DNA from: CAZMRW01 sp964568805
Lineage (GTDB): Bacteria; Pseudomonadota; Gammaproteobacteria; Methylococcales; Methylomonadaceae
Direction: 5' to 3'
Assembly (NCBI GenBank): GCA_964568805.1
Contig: CAZMRW010000070.1
Coordinates: 1-25,896, forward strand
Length of the DNA stretch: 25,896 nt
A program made the position numbers and the translations under genes. Below the pieces are notes generated by a model. That model was not told where the DNA came from. It saw nothing but the letters and a program-made list of their open reading frames with translations, and made no database searches. Of this stretch, positions 14,939 to 23,284 are shown in pieces. The stretch's first letter is position 1, and each line of letters starts with the position of its first letter.

Positions 14939-16006
14939 ATGAATTCCTTACCATTCCAAAAATTAACTAAAAAAGCGAGCTTAGCAGTGTCGGCTAACCC
15001 AGAAGAAATTCTCGCGCAGGCATTACAAGCGCTTGCACAAGCACAAGATCTCAATCAACTCGATCTGGTCCGCGTCCATTATTTGGGCAAAAAAGGATTG
15101 TTTACCCTGCAAATGAAAGAACTGGGTAAACTTGATCCCGACCAGCGGCGTTCGGCCGGACAGCTCATCAATCAGGCCAAGGACAGCTTTCAGGAGCAAC
15201 TGGAAGCCAGAAAGAAAACCCTGGAAGATATTGCCCTGGCAACCCGACTGGCCAGCGAGTGCATCGATGTGACCTTGCCGGGCAGAGGCCAGACCGTAGC
15301 CGGATTGCATCCGGTGACAACCACCCTGAGACGCATTTCCAGGATTTTTACCAGCGTCGGATTTCAAGTGGTTGAAGGTCCTGAAATCGAAGACGATTAT
15401 CATAATTTCGAGGCCCTGAACATCCCCGCCCACCATCCGGCACGGGCGATGCACGATACCTTTTATTTCGATGCCCACACCGTCTTGAGGACCCACACGT
15501 CTCCGGTGCAGATCAGGGTCATGGAATCCGAAAAGCCGCCTTTGAAAGTGATCGCGCCCGGTCGCGTGTACCGCTGCGATTCCGATATCACCCATACCCC
15601 GATGTTTCACCAGGTCGAAGGTTTTCTGGTCGATACCGATGTCAGCTTCGCCGATTTAAAAGGCGTGGTGTACCAGTTTTTACGCGCATTCTTCGAAAAA
15701 GACATTCAGGTCCGTTTCAGGCCCTCCTATTTCCCCTTTACCGAACCTTCAGCCGAAGTCGATATCGAATGCGTGATGTGCAGCGGTGAAGGCTGCCGGG
15801 TCTGCGGCCAGTCGGGCTGGCTCGAGGTGATGGGCTGCGGCATGATCCATCCCGAAGTTTTCAAGTCGGTCAAGATAGACAGCGAACAATACAGCGGCTT
15901 CGCTTTCGGCATGGGCGTCGAAAGATTGGCGATGCTGCGTTACGGCATTAATGATTTACGATTGTTTTTCGAAAATGATCTTAAATTTCTGGAACAATTT
16001 AGTTAA
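14939..16006 (+). CDS. pheS: Phenylalanine--tRNA ligase alpha subunit
   Basis: Catalytic subunit of the alpha2beta2 class II synthetase that charges tRNA-Phe. An N-terminal coiled coil (about 20-105) precedes the catalytic core, with GRVYRCDSDITHTPMFHQVE (208-227), FRPSYFPFTEPSAEVDIEC (260-278), a Cys-rich stretch (Cys278, 281, 286, 289) and the motif 3 region GFAFGMGVERLAMLRYGI (320-337). I chose the ATG at 14939 (355 aa). The frame extends to a TTG at 14924, and a GTG at 14987 would give 339 aa, closer to the 327 aa of E. coli; none has a clear ribosome site. pheT follows after 28 nt. Confidence 0.96.
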   Translation: MNSLPFQKLTKKASLAVSANPEEILAQALQALAQAQDLNQLDLVRVHYLGKKGLFTLQMKELGKLDPDQRRSAGQLINQAKDSFQEQLEARKKTLEDIALATRLASECIDVTLPGRGQTVAGLHPVTTTLRRISRIFTSVGFQVVEGPEIEDDYHNFEALNIPAHHPARAMHDTFYFDAHTVLRTHTSPVQIRVMESEKPPLKVIAPGRVYRCDSDITHTPMFHQVEGFLVDTDVSFADLKGVVYQFLRAFFEKDIQVRFRPSYFPFTEPSAEVDIECVMCSGEGCRVCGQSGWLEVMGCGMIHPEVFKSVKIDSEQYSGFAFGMGVERLAMLRYGINDLRLFFENDLKFLEQFS

Positions 16007-16034
16007 CGGGTCGTTACAAGGAAAAGCTTGAGTC

Positions 16035-18410
16035 ATGCAAATTAGTGAAGCCTGGTTAAGAGAATACGTCAATCCGGCAGTCAGCACGGAAGAGCTGGTT
16101 GAGCAACTGACCATGGCCGGCCTTGAGGTCGATTCTGTGGTCGCGGCGGCGGCATCCTTCAGCGGCGTCGTCATCGGCGAGGTAACGGCTATGGAACAGC
16201 ACCCCGATGCTGACCGCCTGCGCGTATGCCAGGTAAACGTCGGTCAGGAACAGCCTTTGCAGATTGTCTGCGGCGCCAGCAATGTCCGGGTCGGATTAAA
16301 AATTCCCGCGGCGATGATCGGAGCCGAATTGCCGGGTGATTTTAAAATTAAACGATCCAAGCTGCGCGGCGTGGAATCGTTCGGCATGCTCTGTTCCGAA
16401 AAGGAACTGGGCCTGGCGGCCGATGCCAGCGGCTTGATGGAACTGGCGGCGGATGCGCCCGTCGGCGCCGACATCAGGGACTATCTGTCGCTTAACGATT
16501 CGATTATTGAGGTCGACCTGACGCCGAACCGGGCCGATTGTTTGAGCATTGAAGGCATCGCGCGCGAAGTCGCCGTGCTCAATAAAATGAACTGGACGCC
16601 GACGCCGGTTGAGAAAGCGGATGTCGCTCACCGCGACACGCTGCATGTGACCGTTGAGGCGGCCGATGCCTGCCCCCGCTATATGGGCCGTCTGATTAAA
16701 GGGGTCAATGCCCGGGCCGAAACGCCGTTATGGATGCAGGAACGTCTCAGGCGCTGCGGATTAAGAAGTTTGGGTCCGGTCGTCGACGTCACCAATTATG
16801 TCTTGATTGAATTGGGTCAGCCCTTGCACGCCTTCGACGCGGACAAGTTAACCGGCAATATTACTGTTCGCTGGGCCAATCATGATGAAGAATTGTCGTT
16901 ATTAAACGGTCAGACCATTAAACTGGACAACGAGGCGCTGGTTATCGCCGACGATAAAAAATCCCTGGCACTGGCCGGCGTCATGGGCGGCAGCGAGTCT
17001 GCAGTCAGCGGCGAAACCCGCAATATTTTTCTCGAGTGCGCTTTTTTTGCGCCGCAAAGCATCGCCGGCAAAGCTCGCAAGTTTGGCCTCCATACCGACT
17101 CTTCGCACCGTTTTGAACGGGGCGTCGATCCGGATTTACAGGCAAGAGCGATCGAACGGGCAACACAGTTGATTATCGATATCGCCGGCGGCAGCGCCGG
17201 TTTGATTACCGAGGCCCTGAGCGAATCGGCTCTGCCGGTGCGCCAGCCGGTTTTACTGAGAAGGCCGCGCATTACAAAAGCGCTCGGCATCGAGCTGCCG
17301 GATCAGCAAATCACCGATACCTTTCAACGTTTGGGCATGTCGGTTGCCGGCCATGCCGACGGCTGGCAGATTACAGCGCCGGGATTCCGCTTCGATATCG
17401 CCATCGAAGCCGATTTAATCGAAGAACTGGCGCGTATTTACGGCTATAATAATATTCCGAACAATACCTTGCTGATGCGCTCCGACCTGAGTCAGGCGAC
17501 CGAGACGGTTGTTGATCTGGACCGGGTAAAAGACCTGCTGGTCGACCGGGGCTATCAGGAAGCCATTACCTACAGTTTTGTCGACGAAGACATCCAGAGA
17601 GCCATTGCGCCCGAAAGCCGGTTTATTGCATTAAAAAATCCGATTTCGTCCGAATTATCGGTGATGCGCTCGACCTTATGGTGCGGACTGCTGAAAGCGG
17701 CCATACACAATACCAATCGCCAGCATAACCGGGTGCGATTGTTTGAGACCGGCCTCAGATTTGTCAATCGGGGCGGAGAAATCCATCAGGAAAAAATGCT
17801 GGCCGGTTTGGCTTTAGGCAGCGCCTATACCGAGCAATGGGGCGAAGCGACCAGACAAGTCGATTTTTACGATGTGAAAGCGGATGTACAGGCCATATTT
17901 TCGCTGACCGGCTGTGAAGGCCGTTTTGCAGCGTCTCAGGATTCGGCATTGCATCCGGGACAGACGGCGGAAATACTCTCGGAGTCCGGCGAAAGAATCG
18001 GCATAATCGGCATGCTGCACCCGAATCTGGAAAAACAGCTGGGTTTTGATAACCGGGTTTTCCTGTTTGAACTGGACCAGGACCGGCTGCTGAAAAAACG
18101 GATTCCAGCATTCCGGCCGCTGTCAAAATACCCGTCGGTGCGCCGTGATTTAGCCTTGATCGTCAATGAAGAAGTCACCGCTGACCAGATTATTTCCTGC
18201 ATTAATGACTGCAAGGAAGCCACGCTTCAGAATGTCGTCGCCTTTGATGTCTACCGTGGCAAAGGCGTCGAGGAAGGCTGTAAAAGCGTTGCCCTGAGCC
18301 TGTTTATGCAGGATGATTCACATACATTAACGGATTCTGAAATAGATGCTATATTTAGCAGGGTCCTGGAAAATTTGAAAAACAAAATTAGTGCGAAGCT
18401 GAGGGATTAA
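16035..18410 (+). CDS. pheT: Phenylalanine--tRNA ligase beta subunit
   Basis: Non-catalytic, tRNA-binding and editing subunit of phenylalanyl-tRNA synthetase. The 791-aa length agrees with the family (about 795). Domains in order are the tRNA-binding OB fold (about 40-150), the B3/B4 editing domain (about 210-385, including PVVDVTNYVLIELGQPLHAFD), B5 (about 400-475), the core-like region, and the C-terminal anticodon-binding FDX-ACB domain (about 698-790, starting PLSKYPSVRRDLALIV). AAGGA lies upstream of the ATG. ihfA starts 4 nt after the stop, so the two are co-translated. Confidence 0.98.
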   Translation: MQISEAWLREYVNPAVSTEELVEQLTMAGLEVDSVVAAAASFSGVVIGEVTAMEQHPDADRLRVCQVNVGQEQPLQIVCGASNVRVGLKIPAAMIGAELPGDFKIKRSKLRGVESFGMLCSEKELGLAADASGLMELAADAPVGADIRDYLSLNDSIIEVDLTPNRADCLSIEGIAREVAVLNKMNWTPTPVEKADVAHRDTLHVTVEAADACPRYMGRLIKGVNARAETPLWMQERLRRCGLRSLGPVVDVTNYVLIELGQPLHAFDADKLTGNITVRWANHDEELSLLNGQTIKLDNEALVIADDKKSLALAGVMGGSESAVSGETRNIFLECAFFAPQSIAGKARKFGLHTDSSHRFERGVDPDLQARAIERATQLIIDIAGGSAGLITEALSESALPVRQPVLLRRPRITKALGIELPDQQITDTFQRLGMSVAGHADGWQITAPGFRFDIAIEADLIEELARIYGYNNIPNNTLLMRSDLSQATETVVDLDRVKDLLVDRGYQEAITYSFVDEDIQRAIAPESRFIALKNPISSELSVMRSTLWCGLLKAAIHNTNRQHNRVRLFETGLRFVNRGGEIHQEKMLAGLALGSAYTEQWGEATRQVDFYDVKADVQAIFSLTGCEGRFAASQDSALHPGQTAEILSESGERIGIIGMLHPNLEKQLGFDNRVFLFELDQDRLLKKRIPAFRPLSKYPSVRRDLALIVNEEVTADQIISCINDCKEATLQNVVAFDVYRGKGVEEGCKSVALSLFMQDDSHTLTDSEIDAIFSRVLENLKNKISAKLRD

Positions 18411-18414
18411 TCTA

Positions 18415-18711
18415 ATGGCATTAACTAAAGCAGATTTTGCCGAAAGGCTGTTCGATGAGCTCGGCTTGAACAAGCGCGAAGCAAAAGATATCGTAGAGCT
18501 GTTTTTTGAAGAAATCAAAAAATCGCTGGAACAAGGCGAGCAGGTCAAAATTTCCGGATTCGGGAAATTCGAACTGCGCGACAAAAGCAGCCGTCCGGGC
18601 AGAAACCCAAAAACAGGCGAAGAAATTCCCATAACGGCCAGACGTGTGGTAACATTCAGGTCTGGTCAGAAACTTAAAGCCCGAGTAGAAGCGTATGCTG
18701 GAACCGAGTAA
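18415..18711 (+). CDS. ihfA: Integration host factor alpha subunit
   Basis: DNA-bending nucleoid protein that forms a heterodimer with IhfB and supports recombination, replication and sigma-54 promoters. The 98-aa product has the HU/IHF fold: MALTKADFAERLFDELGLNK, then VKISGFGKFELRDK, then the DNA-contacting arm RPGRNPKTGEEIPI with the intercalating Pro, and RVVTFRSGQKLK. The order pheT-ihfA matches E. coli and identifies it as alpha. GAGGGATT precedes the start, overlapping the pheT end. The last 17 nt overlap the MerR-family gene. Confidence 0.97.
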   Translation: MALTKADFAERLFDELGLNKREAKDIVELFFEEIKKSLEQGEQVKISGFGKFELRDKSSRPGRNPKTGEEIPITARRVVTFRSGQKLKARVEAYAGTE

Positions 18712-19048
18712 TAATAATGAGCTGCCGGCGATACCGGCAAAACGCTATTTCACGATTGGTGAAGTGAGTGAATTGTGCGCTGTCAAACCCCACGTGCTGC
18801 GTTATTGGGAGCAGGAGTTTACCGAACTGAGTCCGGTAAAAAGACGAGGCAATCGCCGTTATTATCAGCGTCACGATGTCCTGATGATACGCCAGATACG
18901 GTCGCTGCTGTACGAGCAAGGCTATACGATCGGCGGCGCCCGAGCGCATCTGACCAGCGACGACAGCAAAGAGGATGCAACCCGCACCAAGCAGCTGATC
19001 CATCAGATGGTAAGCGAGCTTGAGGACATCCTGGAACTGCTCAAGTAG
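18695..19048 (+). CDS. MerR-family transcriptional regulator
   Basis: DNA-binding regulator of 117 aa. The N-terminal winged helix-turn-helix begins at YFTIGEVSELCAVKPHVLRY (about 19-38) and continues WEQEF...RRGNRRYYQRHDVLMI, all typical of MerR proteins. A helical C-terminus (about 75-117) would form the dimer coiled coil. There is no effector domain and no metal-binding Cys pair, so the signal is unknown. A MerR-type gene directly after ihfA is also found in pseudomonads and other gammaproteobacteria. The ATG lies inside ihfA (17-nt overlap), so translation is coupled. Confidence 0.93.
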   Translation: MLEPSNNNELPAIPAKRYFTIGEVSELCAVKPHVLRYWEQEFTELSPVKRRGNRRYYQRHDVLMIRQIRSLLYEQGYTIGGARAHLTSDDSKEDATRTKQLIHQMVSELEDILELLK

Positions 19049-19096
19049 TTTTTCAAAATAAATGAGGCAAATGTAGTACAATAGCCTCCTTCCTTT

Positions 19097-19118
19097 CAGG
19101 ATTGAGTTCTCAATCCTG
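19097..19118. repeat. Perfect 22-nt palindromic hairpin before tRNA-Pro
   Basis: CAGGATTGAG, TT, CTCAATCCTG form a hairpin of 8-10 bp. Five Ts occur 8 nt later (19127-19131). It may end the ihfA-MerR transcript or affect tRNA-Pro transcription; a possible -10, TACAAT, lies at 19077-19082. Confidence 0.5.
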
Positions 19119-19144
19119 TCTAGTAGTTTTTCGTGTCATTCAGT

Positions 19145-19221
19145 CGGGGCGTAGCGCAGTTTGGTAGCGCACTTGCATGGGGTGCAAGGGGTCGGAGGTT
19201 CAAATCCTCTCGTCCCGACCA
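19145..19221 (+). tRNA. tRNA-Pro (anticodon GGG)
   Basis: A 77-nt cloverleaf with encoded CCA. The acceptor stem CGGGGCG pairs with CGTCCCG, the anticodon stem CTTGC/GCAAG encloses the loop ATGGGGT with anticodon GGG, and the T-arm has loop TTCAAAT. The sequence changes character right after its 3' end, making it a candidate island attachment site. Confidence 0.97.
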
Positions 19222-20225
19222 ATAAAATCAATGACTTGTAAAAACATTAAAATTGAAAAAATTCATAATTTAAGAAATTTTCATTTTTGGGCTACAGTTT
19301 GGGCTACGGTTTTTATTCGCTTGATTTGAGTAACTCACCATTTCGCCAACGATCACTGTAATCGCAAATTGAATTTTAATCCGCATCCGCTGCGAATTGA
19401 AGTCATCAATGTTAGTCGGAATATCCAGCTTAGTTGCTACTCTGCAAGCGCTCATCTTTTCAATCTGAAAGTTTGATAGTGATTCCAAGCCTTTCTGATG
19501 AAATAAATTCATGGCAGAAAATACCACGAAGTTTTTCTATGGCCCTAGACGCGCAGGTATTGTTGTTTCGATCTCATCCTATATAACGTCCCAAAACCAT
19601 ATTGGCGCGACTTTATTGCTCGCGATTTAAGCCATAAAATTGGCTCGCATTGGCGTGATAATTTCGTTGGAATTCTTCATTAAGGCCGACTTTAAAGCTT
19701 TCTCGATAATTGCCCCGAATTTCGATTGGGTCTTGGCCAGTATGTAGCGTTTCACATAAATCATCCTCTGCCCAAAAGACCCATGCTTGATTTACGTCCG
19801 ATAGAGTATGTGTTTTCACGGTGCATTAGCGGAGTGAAATTGCAGGCTTTCCGACATCGCGTCAAGTCATTGGGAAGATGTTTGCTACCCTCCGTTGGGT
19901 GACGAATGAGAGACTCAGGACAAGGCACTAGCGGTCACGTAATTTTTACTGCATGCTTGGGTTGAGTTTAAAACATTCGTAGTAACTCCCCGAACTATAT
20001 TATTGTTTTCAAAAAATCTACTGTTTTACTTGGGTGATAAACAAGACGCTGAAAATCGAAAAATTTGGAAGCTGATTTACAGTCTAATAAACGAGTCTTA
20101 TCTCATACCCCAACCAGAAAAATGGATAAGAGCTCTTTATCTCATTGTAGATGCTATACTCAGTGTTTTATTTAAATCAGCTGTAATACCGAATAGTTAG
20201 CACTCAATTGATATTAGTCAGCGCA
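19222..20225. other. AT-rich island edge, mostly non-coding or decayed
   Basis: About 1 kb without a secure gene. Small open frames exist at 19270-19527 (-, GTG start), 19613-19819 (-, GTG start, 68 aa with an acidic N-terminus) and 20003-20200 (+, TTG start); none has a ribosome site or a family I recognise. No integrase motif is visible. The stretch looks more AT-rich than the translation operon and probably holds remnants of earlier insertions plus the promoter of the restriction operon. Confidence 0.55.
19286..19309. repeat. Tandem 12-nt repeat
   Basis: TTTGGGCTACAG is followed directly by TTTGGGCTACGG (one mismatch). It lies 65 nt after tRNA-Pro, at the island edge, and could be a recombinase arm site or chance. 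Confidence 0.5.
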
Positions 20226-20435
20226 ATGTCCATTATCAAATTCGTGAAAGCCAACTTCCCTCATGTGCTAAAAAAGCTTTGCATACATTTAGTTCATAGT
20301 CAGGAAGAATTTTCGAAAAAGCTAGGCACGACCCTTGCCCCGATAACCCGATGGATGAATGAAAAACATTTGCCTTCTCGACTCTTTAACAAGCTAAATG
20401 AATCAATTCGTCATTCAAGGAAAGTTAATAAATGA
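20226..20435 (+). CDS. Small helix-turn-helix protein coupled to hsdR
   Basis: A predicted 69-aa protein from the ATG at 20226 (an upstream start at 20208 is possible). The core SQEEFSKKLGTTLAPITRWM, then NEKHLPSRL, fits an XRE-type helix-turn-helix: LSQEEFA-x-x-LG, a turn, and a recognition helix ending in TRW-x-N. There is no further domain. Its stop overlaps the hsdR start as ATGA, showing translational coupling and arguing that the gene is functional. Controller proteins of restriction systems are small HTH proteins of similar size, so a regulatory role is reasonable but not shown. The N-terminal 20 residues are less typical, so a truncated regulator is the alternative. Confidence 0.6.
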   Translation: MSIIKFVKANFPHVLKKLCIHLVHSQEEFSKKLGTTLAPITRWMNEKHLPSRLFNKLNESIRHSRKVNK

Positions 20436-23248
20436 GCACGGAACAGCAAACCAGAAAACACATCATCGACAAAGCGCTTAAATTCGCGGGCTGGGACGTC
20501 AACGATCCGATGCAAATCGTACTAGAGTTTGATATAAATGTCGGATTGCCTCCAGTTGTATCAGAACCGCAAACAACTTACCAAGGTCACCAGTTCAGTG
20601 ACTATGTGCTGCTTGGTCGAGATGCCAAACCGCTTGCTGTAGTAGAAGCAAAAAAAACCAGCAAAGATGCAGCCTTAGGCCGTGAACAAGCTAAACAATA
20701 CTGCTATAACATACAGAAAGACAAAGGCTGCGAGTTGCCTTTTTGCTTTTATACAAATGGCTTGGAAATATATTTCTGGGATTTAGAAAATCATCCCCCG
20801 CGCAAAATTGTCGGATTCCCCACTCTTGATGATCTGGAACGTTTTCGCTACATTCGGCGAAATAAAAAATCTCTTTCAGAAGAACTGATAAATACCGAAA
20901 TCGCAGGGCGCGATTATCAAATCCGGGCAATTCGCGCCGTCCTGGAAGCGATTGAACGCAAGCAGCGCGATTTTCTTTTAGTCATGGCTACCGGAACAGG
21001 TAAAACACGTACCTGCATTGCTTTGGTCGATGCATTAATGCGTGCTAGTCATGTGGAGAGAGTATTGTTTTTGGTTGATCGCATTGCCTTGCGCGAACAG
21101 GGATTAGCGGCTTTTAAAGAGCATCTGCCCAACGAACCGCGATGGCCAAAGATTGGGGAAAAGCTGATCGCCAAAGACAGGCGAATCTATATTTCTACCT
21201 ATCCGACCATGCTCAACATCATTCGCGATGAATCCAACACTTTATCACCGCATTTCTTTGACCTGATAGTCATCGATGAAAGCCATCGATCCATTTATAA
21301 CACTTATGGTGAAATTCTCGATTACTTCAAAGCCATCAACTTGGGATTAACGGCAACTCCCACCGATGTTATAGATCACAATACATTTAAGCTGTTTCAC
21401 TGTGTAGATGGTTTGCCCACTTTTGCCTATACCTACGAAGAAGCCGTAAAGAATACACCGCCTTATTTGTGCGATTTTCAGGTCATGAAAATCCAAACCA
21501 AATTTCAGAAGGAGGGGATTAGCAAACGCACTATTAGCCTGGAAGATCAGAAAAAACTCATTCTGCAAGGCAAAGACGTTGAAGAAATCAATTTTGAAGG
21601 CAGCCAATTAGAAAAACAGGTCATCAACAAAGGCACCAACACTCTTATCGTAAAAGAGTTCATGGAAGAATCCATTAAAGATGGCAACGGGGTGTTGCCA
21701 GGCAAAACCATCTTTTTCTGTGCCTCCAAGGCCCATGCCCGCCGTATGGAAGAAATCTTTGACAAACTTTACCCGCAATATCATGGAGAACTAGCTAAAG
21801 TACTGGTTTCAGATGATCCAAGAGTTTACGGTAAAGGCGGATTGTTAGATCAATTTACCAACAACGACATGCCGCGCATTGCCATCAGTGTAGACATGCT
21901 CGATACCGGGATTGATGTGCGTGAGATCGTCAATTTGGTGTTTGCCAAACCCGTCTATTCCTATACTAAATTCTGGCAAATGATCGGTCGCGGTACGCGT
22001 TTGCTTGAAACCAAAAAAATCAAACCCTGGTGTACAGAGAAGGACGTGTTTTTGATTCTCGATTGTTGGGACAACTTTGAATATTTCAAGCTGCAACCCA
22101 AAGGTAAGGAAATCAAACCACAGTTGCCTTTGCCTGTGCGTTTATTTGGAATTCGTTTAGATAAAATTGAAAAAGCCCTTCAGCTAGACAATAACGAAAT
22201 AGCAGCCAAAGAAAGCGCCATCCTTCGCCGCCAAATTCAAGAACTCCCGAAAAACTCGGTTGTCATCATCGAAGCCGCGACAGCTCTCAATCAAATCGCC
22301 GACGATAACTACTGGACCCAACTGAACGCGCAGAAACTCGAATTTCTACGCCATGAAATCAAGCCCCTGTTCCGAACCATCGCCCAAGCTGATTTTAAAG
22401 CCATGCGCTTTAGCAAAGATGTACTGGAAATTTCACTTGCCCTTTTGAACATAGCCAATTGGTCAAAGGAAGAAAAAGACCAATTTGAAACCTTAAAAGA
22501 AAGCTTAGTTGAACAAATCGGCGAGTTGCCTTTAACCGTGCCAATGGTTGCGCGAGAAGAAAGCCTGATTAAAAACGCCCAGCAAAATTATTATTGGTCA
22601 AACTGCACCGATGCTGCGCTGGATGAACTAGCGTTAAAGCTTGCCCCGCTTATGAAGTTCCGCGAGCTGCAAAATCCCGGCGCAGGGCCAGTCAAACTAG
22701 ACCTTACGGACGTTCTGCACAATAAAGAAAAGGTGGAATTCGGTCCGCAACATGAGGCTGTCAGCATCGCGCGCTACCGTGAAATGGTCGAGGAATTAAT
22801 TGCAGAACTCACTGACAACAACCCGATACTGCAAAAAATCAAAGCGGGTGAGGCTATTTCAGACTTTGAGGCGGAATTATTAGCCAAACTGCTTAACGAA
22901 CAACATCCGCACATCACAGAAGACTTGCTGAGGAGTGTCTACAAAAACCATAAAGCGCGGTTTATCCAATTTATCCGGCATATCCTTGGTATCGAAAATC
23001 TCGCCAATTTCCCCGATACCGTCAGTCAAGCCTTCGATAAATTTATTACCGAACACAGCAACCTCAACAGCCGCCAACTAGAATTTTTGAGGTTGTTAAA
23101 AAACTTCATCATAGAACGGGAAAAAATCGAGAAACGCGACCTGATACAATCACCGTTTACAGTCATCCACCCGCAAGGCATCCGCGGCGTATTCAGCCCT
23201 GCTGAAATTAACGAAATTTTAGAATTAACCGAACGCTTGGCGGCTTAA
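20432..23248 (+). CDS. hsdR: Type I restriction enzyme R subunit
   Basis: ATP-dependent translocase and endonuclease of a type I restriction-modification complex. The 938-aa product has an N-terminal nuclease domain with Asp57 and E72-A-K74 (PD-(D/E)xK type), Walker A ATGTGKT (186-192), the DEAD-like box DESH (282-285), GLTATP (motif III), and QMIGRGTRL (motif VI). The C-terminal third resembles the EcoEI R-subunit C-terminal domain and should bind the methylase core. No internal stop or frameshift is present. The ATG overlaps the stop of the HTH gene; hsdM starts 36 nt after it ends. The likely subgroup is EcoEI/EcoAI-like. Confidence 0.96.
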   Translation: MSTEQQTRKHIIDKALKFAGWDVNDPMQIVLEFDINVGLPPVVSEPQTTYQGHQFSDYVLLGRDAKPLAVVEAKKTSKDAALGREQAKQYCYNIQKDKGCELPFCFYTNGLEIYFWDLENHPPRKIVGFPTLDDLERFRYIRRNKKSLSEELINTEIAGRDYQIRAIRAVLEAIERKQRDFLLVMATGTGKTRTCIALVDALMRASHVERVLFLVDRIALREQGLAAFKEHLPNEPRWPKIGEKLIAKDRRIYISTYPTMLNIIRDESNTLSPHFFDLIVIDESHRSIYNTYGEILDYFKAINLGLTATPTDVIDHNTFKLFHCVDGLPTFAYTYEEAVKNTPPYLCDFQVMKIQTKFQKEGISKRTISLEDQKKLILQGKDVEEINFEGSQLEKQVINKGTNTLIVKEFMEESIKDGNGVLPGKTIFFCASKAHARRMEEIFDKLYPQYHGELAKVLVSDDPRVYGKGGLLDQFTNNDMPRIAISVDMLDTGIDVREIVNLVFAKPVYSYTKFWQMIGRGTRLLETKKIKPWCTEKDVFLILDCWDNFEYFKLQPKGKEIKPQLPLPVRLFGIRLDKIEKALQLDNNEIAAKESAILRRQIQELPKNSVVIIEAATALNQIADDNYWTQLNAQKLEFLRHEIKPLFRTIAQADFKAMRFSKDVLEISLALLNIANWSKEEKDQFETLKESLVEQIGELPLTVPMVAREESLIKNAQQNYYWSNCTDAALDELALKLAPLMKFRELQNPGAGPVKLDLTDVLHNKEKVEFGPQHEAVSIARYREMVEELIAELTDNNPILQKIKAGEAISDFEAELLAKLLNEQHPHITEDLLRSVYKNHKARFIQFIRHILGIENLANFPDTVSQAFDKFITEHSNLNSRQLEFLRLLKNFIIEREKIEKRDLIQSPFTVIHPQGIRGVFSPAEINEILELTERLAA

Positions 23249-23284
23249 GCTTAAAAGCATTCAAGCAAATAATAAGAGAACACA

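Noticed and set aside
19270..19527. Integrase remnant next to tRNA-Pro
   Set aside because: The predicted 85-aa product has no tyrosine recombinase motif (no R...HxxR...Y pattern).
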